DNA of 64,000 bases, taken from Porites lobata (taxonomy: Eukaryota; Cnidaria; Anthozoa; Scleractinia; Poritidae). A program made the translations under genes and the position numbers. The notes under the pieces were generated by a model. It was not told the DNA's origin. It made no database searches and saw only the letters and a list, made by a program, of their open reading frames with translations. Positions 57,350 to 64,000 of the stretch are shown here, one piece after another (within the stretch, counting starts at the first letter, position 1; each line of letters starts with the position of its first letter). The stretch spans positions 1,649,501 to 1,713,500 of the forward strand of contig CALNXK010000069.1 in the NCBI GenBank assembly GCA_942486035.1, written 5' to 3'.

Positions 57350-59186
57350 GTGAGACAATTCCCGTTAAAGATACCCCACGGTACTCATTGAACTCGTTTT
57401 TTTTCAACAATTTTAATCTAAAATTTACACAGTTCGTTTAGCCAAGTGTTTTTCACTCAATGGAAATATTAGAGAGCTTTAGACTCTGAGACGAGGACGA
57501 CTACGAGCACGAGATTTCTCAATACTGAGTATTGCTTACGCGAAAACCAGAGTCATTTTGGCGAGAAAACGTGATAGCCTACGAGTTTTAGCGAGAACGT
57601 CGTAGTAGCGGGAACAAGTTATCCAGTTTTAGAAGTTTAATCATTTGGCGACCTGAACAGGGCTAAAACATTCTTCAATAAAAATAACCGCACTAATGCT
57701 TCAGGTGAAAAAAGGACAATGAAGCGATCTGTGTTGAATATTTTCCTAGAATACGCGAAAAATTGTTAAGTTAAATCTCGCACTCGCAGTCGTCTTCGTC
57801 CTCAAATCTAAAGCTCTCTGTTAGATCACCAATTCAACCACGTTTCTATGGCTTAAGAGGGATGAAGGTCTCTTGTGCAGACTGCAAAACTCAGCCGAGC
57901 TTTTTAATAACCGACCAAAGAATAGCACATCAAAAATGAAGACACATTTAAACATTTCTTTTTGTTTTTAAGGTGTATTTATTATATTTCACAATATAAT
58001 TTTCTAAAAAAATATATACCAAATTTATTGACATGGAAATAAAGTTATTATCGTTATCTTCATTAGAAGTGTGGTTTTAATAAGTGTTAGCTTCGCTTTT
58101 CACAATAGGACGGAGATACCACAACGAGTTTATTAAGGGCTTTACAAACATTTTTCAACCAAGCTTGGGCATAGGGTCAAATTAACAAAATGGTGTGACT
58201 TTTTTCGTTTAGCAGGTGTAATTAATAAGGTCGCGCCCCAGCTGTGTTGATTTTGTTGCTGCTCAGCAGCGGTAGGTAATTATTTATTCGGATTTGCTAG
58301 AAGAGACGAATACCTAGCCAAACCTTATCAGCGAACCTGTATTTTGTGGTCAATCACTTACCAAAGTCCCGGAAATCACTTTGTTTAATTATAAAACTAA
58401 CCTGTTGTTACCTTTTCCGAGGCCCCAACGAGTTATTTTTCATTGTCTTCACCTCTATTAAACTGTCACTTTGACAATTTGCACTAGTATGGTATTAGTA
58501 CAACAGTTACAGTGTGTAACCTGTATTAAGCGGTCAGTAAGCCACTGATGCCCCATGGCTGATTCCTGAGGGGGATCTTGAGACCATATTTTCAAGGTGT
58601 CCACAACTATGCGCTGAAATGATAAAACTTTCTTTATGTGTAAAAATGGACTTGGTAAGTGTTCGTTATTTGTTATATCAGTCAATGGCTGAAAAGTCAA
58701 AACTTGGACTCTTAGATTTTCTGCTAAAGAAAACCCTAATATGGAGGAAGCATTGTTCGATTGGACGATCGTGTTGCAATATGACGTCAAAGCAAAGTAT
58801 CGATTGAGTTCTAGAAAGTTCTCGGGCATGAATTTTTTTCACCTGAGCGTTCGCTTAACCAACCAAAAGCCACGCGCGTTTGTGTCCGTTCTATAGATCA
58901 ATCAAATCGCTCTATTTCCGTTCATTTGTTGTTTCTGTTTTGTTCACGCGTTTTCATTTCAAGGTCATTTGAAAATCGCTTTATTTTTGCTTTGTTTTTT
59001 GTCTACTCCGAGTATCTAAAATGACCAAGTCGATTTTTAACTCGAAGTAAGATTTTAGACGTTGCTCCATTCTTGCACTGTTTGCAAATTATTTTTTCTC
59101 CTAAGTCACCCAGCTTCACCCTTAAACGTCATATGGATCACCCCAGTTTGATTTAAATTATAAACTTATTAACTAGAGCTTGGCTA
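57350..59186 (+). other. Locus E intron 1
   Basis: Aligns with 38506-40900 and, from 58620, with 27480-27870. No gene; the 123-codon minus ORF at 58458 is not kept in the paralogues. Confidence 0.55.
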
Positions 59187-61209
59187 AATCTATATATTAC
59201 ATCTGGTATTCTGCAAAAAAACTTTGCGGTTTATTGGTAATGAAGTAAAACATGAGACGAGGTTGAAGAATTTATGTTCAACGCCGTAAAAATGGTAGTT
59301 AAAATGGTAGTGGTGCAGCCCCTCCTAAGAAGAATCCTGGACCCGCTCCCGAATTTTGACTGCCTCGTGTAGGCTTTCGGATCGATTGTACTCGCAAAAG
59401 TAGCACAATATGCTACTAGTAATGCTAGTATATTTCTCCTTGAAAATTATGCCAATAATTATGCTAGTTTTTGTAAATTATGTTCTTAAAGTAAAAAAAT
59501 ATAGAAAGTATGAATTTGGTAAAAACACCTCAATAACTATGCACGAATCAAGTTAATGGCAGACACATTAACCCTAATTATCAGTAGCGACTTTACCGGT
59601 GTATAATTTATTGTATGACAACTTTAAAAACTCTAAAATTCCGTCCGAACTTCTGTCTTCTCTATTCCGAATACCGTTGTCTTTACCTTATTCCGTGCCA
59701 AGAGTTTGGCGAATCCAGCTTCCTGGGTAGCGGTCAAATCCCTATCCTGCAATTTATTTCGGTCAAATCCTGGATCTCGAGAATACCAATCCAGACACCG
59801 ATTGCAGTCGTACTTTGCCTCAACAATAAGGCTATCATTTAGAGGTGGAGATGACACGTAAATCTAAATGTCTGATCTGCAAAGGGCAGTACAGCCCATC
59901 TTCAGCAGATGTAATAAAGACAAATAAGACAGAGGGCCAATAACTAAAATCATTTAGATTGCTGTAATGGGGGTCAAACATTTCCAAAGTATTGGACCTG
60001 GGGCATCAAGTAATTGTCCCGAATGATTCCTCGCAAACCCGTGCAATCAAGAGGATGAACAAGTTTGATGTCCTCCGAAGAATTTGCCCTAAAACTTAAG
60101 ATTAGAAAAGGTTATATAAAAAAATGTTTTCAAAGACACAACGGATGAATGTCAAGCAGCTGTGATTAGAAAAAGTTAGTTATAGCTTACAAAAAATCTT
60201 ACCTGGCAAAATCCTCACATTTTATAATATGTACTTTTACAGGTTTATAAAACAAACCCAACAAAATCTTTTCCTACTGAAGTATCGGATGGCCCCAAGC
60301 TATAATCGCGAGATAATTTATCTTTACGTTTTTCGTATACAGTTTAACTGTGTTGAGGAATTGTTATCTTGTGAAAATCTACCAATGAATTTTTCAGTCG
60401 TGTAATAAATCTCCTGTAATAAAGCTTGCTCAAGACCGTTCAGGGAAAATATCGACTCGTCCTTTTTTTGTAAGGACCTCGCTGGGCTTGGTCGGTTCTG
60501 TCAAGACCTTGGGCCAATATTCTACAAGTACGGTCCTTGCACTTCGTTGATAACATACACATACAATCTTATAACCCTTATTTACACGGGCTTTAACAGG
60601 CAAGGAGAGAGGATGGCGTTCGTATTCTCGGTTTTCACATTACGTAATCAAAATTGAATGATCAATCCTCCTGAGTTTTTATCTTCACAAATTATTAGAG
60701 CAGCTAAAAGCTAAAATCTATACATTTTTTTTCGAAAGGGTTCCTCGTTTTGTGATAGAGATATGCTTGAATTTCTAAGCTTTTGCGTGATGCGAAATTT
60801 ACATGGTGGCCGAGAAAGCTGTCGCAGAGGTTTAATTTAATTGCATTAGAAAAAGTAATACTTTAGTGTTTATGAGTTCCTCTAAAGATGAATTGCCGCT
60901 TTAGTAGAAAAACTCAGCGACAGATATTTCTGTTGGTTTCCTGGCGTCATGTTGGTGTCCATCCGGATGGGCACCATACAAAGCTCTATACATTTATGAA
61001 AATTGTACTGACCTGAATCTTTGCGAGGGTCTTCGAATATTCTTCTTCTTCTGTTTCCCAGATACTGGACTTTATTTATTAAACGGTTTTGATCTTTTGG
61101 AATTTTTTTTATTTTTAATGGCTTGACAGTGAAAACCAGCGATTAGTGTTGCTCAAACTGCGACCAGAGGGTCTTTTTTCAGAATGCTGTTTACCAATTC
61201 TTTTTGCAG
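59187..61209 (+). other. Locus E, deletion junction and following intron
   Basis: MITE relic at about 59187-59354; deletion joint near 59638; then sequence matching intron 2 of B from 30746. Bases about 59840-59980 are private to this copy. No gene. Confidence 0.6.
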
Positions 61210-61312
61210 GTGCTGTTATGCGCACGACATGTGTTATCGTAAGTTGCAACAGAAAGAAGCTTGCGGCAAGTCTTATCGCATTGTTCAGTTGTACTTAACT
61301 CCCTACCTACGG

Positions 61313-61435
61313 AAGGGGTGTTCGGGTTGTGGTAAGTACGCTCCCTGATCTAATTGTAATAAAGCGGTAAAGTAAGGGGTGTTCGGGTTGTGGTAAGTAC
61401 GCTCCCTGAACTAATTGTAATAAAGCGGTAATGTG
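61313..61435 (+). repeat. 61-bp tandem duplication across a splice donor
   Basis: AAGGGGTGTTCGGGTTGTGG and the following gtaagtacgctccctg occur at 61313 and 61374, so the donor of the catalytic exon is present twice. Confidence 0.9.
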
Positions 61436-61832
61436 TGACAAACAAGAATAATTTACTTCACCAAGATGGCTGTCTTACAAGAGGTGACCTCACTGCTAAT
61501 GGGTATGATAATCACAGGACACCCAGCCAGTATATTACATAATCACTGACAATTAATAAGACCCCGCAACCCCCTCGAAAATTAAAGAAACAACAACAAT
61601 AAGAAACAAACAAACAAACATATATGGCAACTGCCTTCCAATACAAAATGAGCCGAACCTATAGTGAATCGAATGCGCTCAGTGCAGTATTTCCCACACA
61701 TCAGTTTCCAACCCTTAATTTGATGTAATCAACACACTCAAACTAATAAGCTTCCAACCATCTTGTATTGGCGTAAATTTTATAAACTCTAGCAGCAATA
61801 AATAATAATAATAAAAAATGATCAATAACATA

Positions 61833-62140
61833 CCGTAAAACTCCGAAAATAAGCCCCGGGGATTATATTTTTATATTTTTCAAAGGTCCTTTTGTGAGGT
61901 GCTTATATTTGGAGGGGCTTATCTACGGAGGGAAATTTGCGTTTCAAAATCGATTGGGCTAGCCATATAGTTGGAAGTAAATTTACCGTTTTTGTTTTGT
62001 TTTACTTTGTATTTGAGGGCAATTTTCCAAGTACAAGCCCCCAGGAGGCTTATATTTGGAGGGGCGACTTAACGGAGGGTTTTTGCGTTACCGGTTTAGG
62101 GGGCTTATATTTGGAGGGGCTTATTTTCGAAATTTTACGG
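61833..62140. mobile_element. Tc1/mariner-type MITE, 308 bp
   Basis: Ends CCGTAAAACTCCGAAAATAA and inverted TTATTTTCGAAATTTTACGG, with TA on both sides. Loci B and C keep the empty site GCATAAGACGTAAAC. GGCTTATATTTGGAGGGGC repeats inside. Confidence 0.85.
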
Positions 62141-62490
62141 TAAGACGTAAACTTTCTAAGATTTTGCACTGAAAATTTGACATCAACATATTGTAGAATA
62201 TATTGTGGGGTGTATGCAGGTTGCAAAAGTAAAACGCTCTTGTGGCTACACGAGGATATAAGACACAGTGCAAATAATGGCAGCGTGCATAATGCACGTG
62301 TTTTTGCCGTGTTTGCGAACTTGAACATTATGTTTTCCTTTTTTTTTCTATTGTAGTGGGACGCCCTTGGAATTCTTGCTTTCAGAAGAAGTTGTGCGAA
62401 TGTGATGCCGAGGCTGCAAAATGCTTTAAGAAGTACGATTCAAAATTCAATGAGAACCACAAGAACTTCCCGAAATCAACGTGCAAATGA

Positions 62491-64000
62491 AGTGAATAGT
62501 TTTACGTATTAAAAAGCATTAGAGAAGGCTTCTTTTCAGCTAGGAACACTATTAGTTCTGGTTAATCTGTTAAAAACAAAGTATTGAGCAATCGAAAAGA
62601 AAGCATTAAAAGTCACTCAATGTTATGTCCTTCATTCTTAATGTATCTTAAAGGTTGAGTCTCTCTGTGGGTACCTGCGGACGTGGTTCAGGAATTGCTT
62701 TTCGAGGAAACGCAATCAGCTTGAGCAACCACGACGACGGAAATGAAGCATCATTTTCAACAGCAAGTTAAAACCTAATCAGTTGAATTGCTGGTAAAAG
62801 GAAACTCATCAATATCAATTATCTCGGGCAAAAAACGATTCCGAGATTTCACCAGATCCAGATCACCAATTAGATGCCAACCTCTGGAGAGCTAAAATCT
62901 GGAGACTCTCTTTTGCATTACCCCCTCCAATGTTAGCGGACCCCCCTTCCCAAATCGACCCAGCCCCCAAATTATGATATAGAAATGGCTTACTACATTA
63001 TATGAAGTCTTACATGAGGTACATACTATCAAACTTCGTTTTCATCATCGGAAATCATCTTGGTCAGTGACTAAAGACGTGCAAAGATTGACAATAATAT
63101 GTGCTAAGTTTTAAACTAAAGCACAGAAAAGTTAAAAGTCGATTTTATCTGGGAGATTTTGTGAACCGTATGGGAGAGACATCCATTTTTGTATTTTTGT
63201 GGACAAACGCAAAATCCGTTCTGGAATACAAGAATCCATAAATTCGGACTTTCATAAATTCAGCGGAGGAATGCTGTAGTTTGGCTGCCGTCAAACCAAG
63301 AAAGTACCCCGGACCAATTTAGAGAATAATTGGGCAGAGAGAGACTCTTAGGGCGTTGTTCGGGATATGTGAATTTCACAACATTTATTTTTACAGATTG
63401 TAATCAAACGGCAGTCTAATTCCTGTGAGACGTGCGGACATTTTAATCGATTGTTTGAAACGTCACCAAGTCCTCGCGCGACTGCCTCCAAGCAAATAAT
63501 TGTAATGGCGACTGTTTAATTATCTCTTGCAACATTGAACAAAAATTTGGTGAAATTCACTTATGGCAAGGGCTTGACCGGGCGTTTCCCTCTCTTTCAT
63601 TCTGTCTTGCCCGGACATAACGATCCCACAATCCCGCCAGCTACGCAGGCTAGGCTTGGATAAATTCTGCTCGTTAAATGGCTTATTCTGCCTTCCGACA
63701 GTGCTTGTAAAAATCGCTTATTCTGCTCAAATTCTGCTCGGTATCCGAAACAATTTTCGTATTTATTTTCGCAAATATATAGAAGAGAGCACGAGTCTAG
63801 CTCCTAAAAACTAATTCAATATTCATTACGCGTAGCAAAATAGGCCATTTCCGAGTTCCCCCGGCCTCTGTTTCAAAACGAGAGTAGGTGCTCAGCCTTT
63901 GATATGAAAATGATTTTTCATTCTCATGCAAATAAAACTCATCTTCATAAGAAAGGTTGTGCACTAAGCCTCATTTTTAAAGTGAGGATTTTTGGAACTC
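62491..64000. other. 3' flank of locus E and end of the array
   Basis: Aligns with the flank of B until about 63360. Beyond, TTCTGCTCGnT-like phrases recur (63665-63750), suggesting a decayed repeat. No gene is supported to the end of the window. Confidence 0.5.

Larger units (their letters stand above)
57283..62490 (+). pseudogene. sPLA2 locus E, B/C-type gene lacking the Ca2+-loop exon
   Basis: Exons present: signal exon 57283-57349 with an intact gtgaga donor, catalytic exon 61210-61331 (CCYAHDMCYR, so His, Asp and Tyr are kept) and last exon 62357-62490 (CECD kept). Exon 2, with YGCYCGQGG and the pro-region, is missing: at about 59638 the sequence jumps from the counterpart of 28495 to that of 30740, a loss of about 2.2 kb. 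Joining exon 1 (phase 1) straight to the catalytic exon (needs phase 2) breaks the frame. Unless exon 2 lies elsewhere, this is a pseudogene, although the remaining exons are otherwise clean. A 61-bp tandem duplication copies the donor of the catalytic exon. Confidence 0.82.

Noticed and set aside
63360..64000. Possible further gene at the window end
   Set aside because: Only short ORFs and repeated TTCTGCTCG phrases; no domain or splice structure supports a gene.

Overview
The window is animal genomic DNA, most likely from an anthozoan cnidarian such as a stony coral. The support is spliced genes with GT-AG introns, AT-rich non-coding DNA crowded with short inverted-repeat transposons, BEL/Pao and LINE remnants, and a tandem family of secreted phospholipase A2 (sPLA2) genes. 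Species cannot be fixed from the sequence alone. No prokaryotic, organellar or CRISPR features were seen.

Layout. Bases 351-2947 hold the last three exons of a bHLH-Orange transcription repressor gene (HEY/clockwork-orange-like); its 5' end lies outside the window. Bases 3.4-10.3 kb are transposon-rich intergenic DNA. From 10.3 kb to 62.5 kb runs an sPLA2 array, all on the + strand, with five loci called A-E here. A (10340-17697, five exons, 164 aa), B (21500-33795, four exons, 157 aa) and C (38439-46156, four exons, 157 aa) are intact by splice phase and catalytic motif. D (about 48943-52036) is a broken copy of A. E (57283-62490) is a copy of B/C whose Ca2+-loop exon has been deleted. Two decayed alternative signal-peptide exons lie upstream of B and E. 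Every intact product should be secreted, fold through many disulfides, and hydrolyse sn-2 ester bonds of phospholipids with Ca2+. In cnidarians such enzymes serve digestion, defence or venom; the sequence does not say which.

The flanks and introns of the paralogues align over kilobases: 14.4-18.0 kb with 47.4-52.0 kb; 18-34.7 kb with 35.6-46.7 kb and with 54.8-63.4 kb. Each copy therefore acts as an empty-site control for insertions in the others. This reveals at least nine dated insertions: a 1.0-kb tRNA-bearing insert with a 12-bp target duplication, a BEL/Pao remnant, a TTA-flanked element carrying a SAP-like ORF, a 2.2-kb element with an 8-bp target duplication, three LINE tails, a TA-flanked mariner-type element, and a pair of related elements lying in opposite orientation at the same homologous site.

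The most notable points are the mobile tRNA-like cluster, a substitution at a catalytic-network residue in enzyme B, the staged death of D and E, and a perfect 30-bp hairpin at 47.25 kb.
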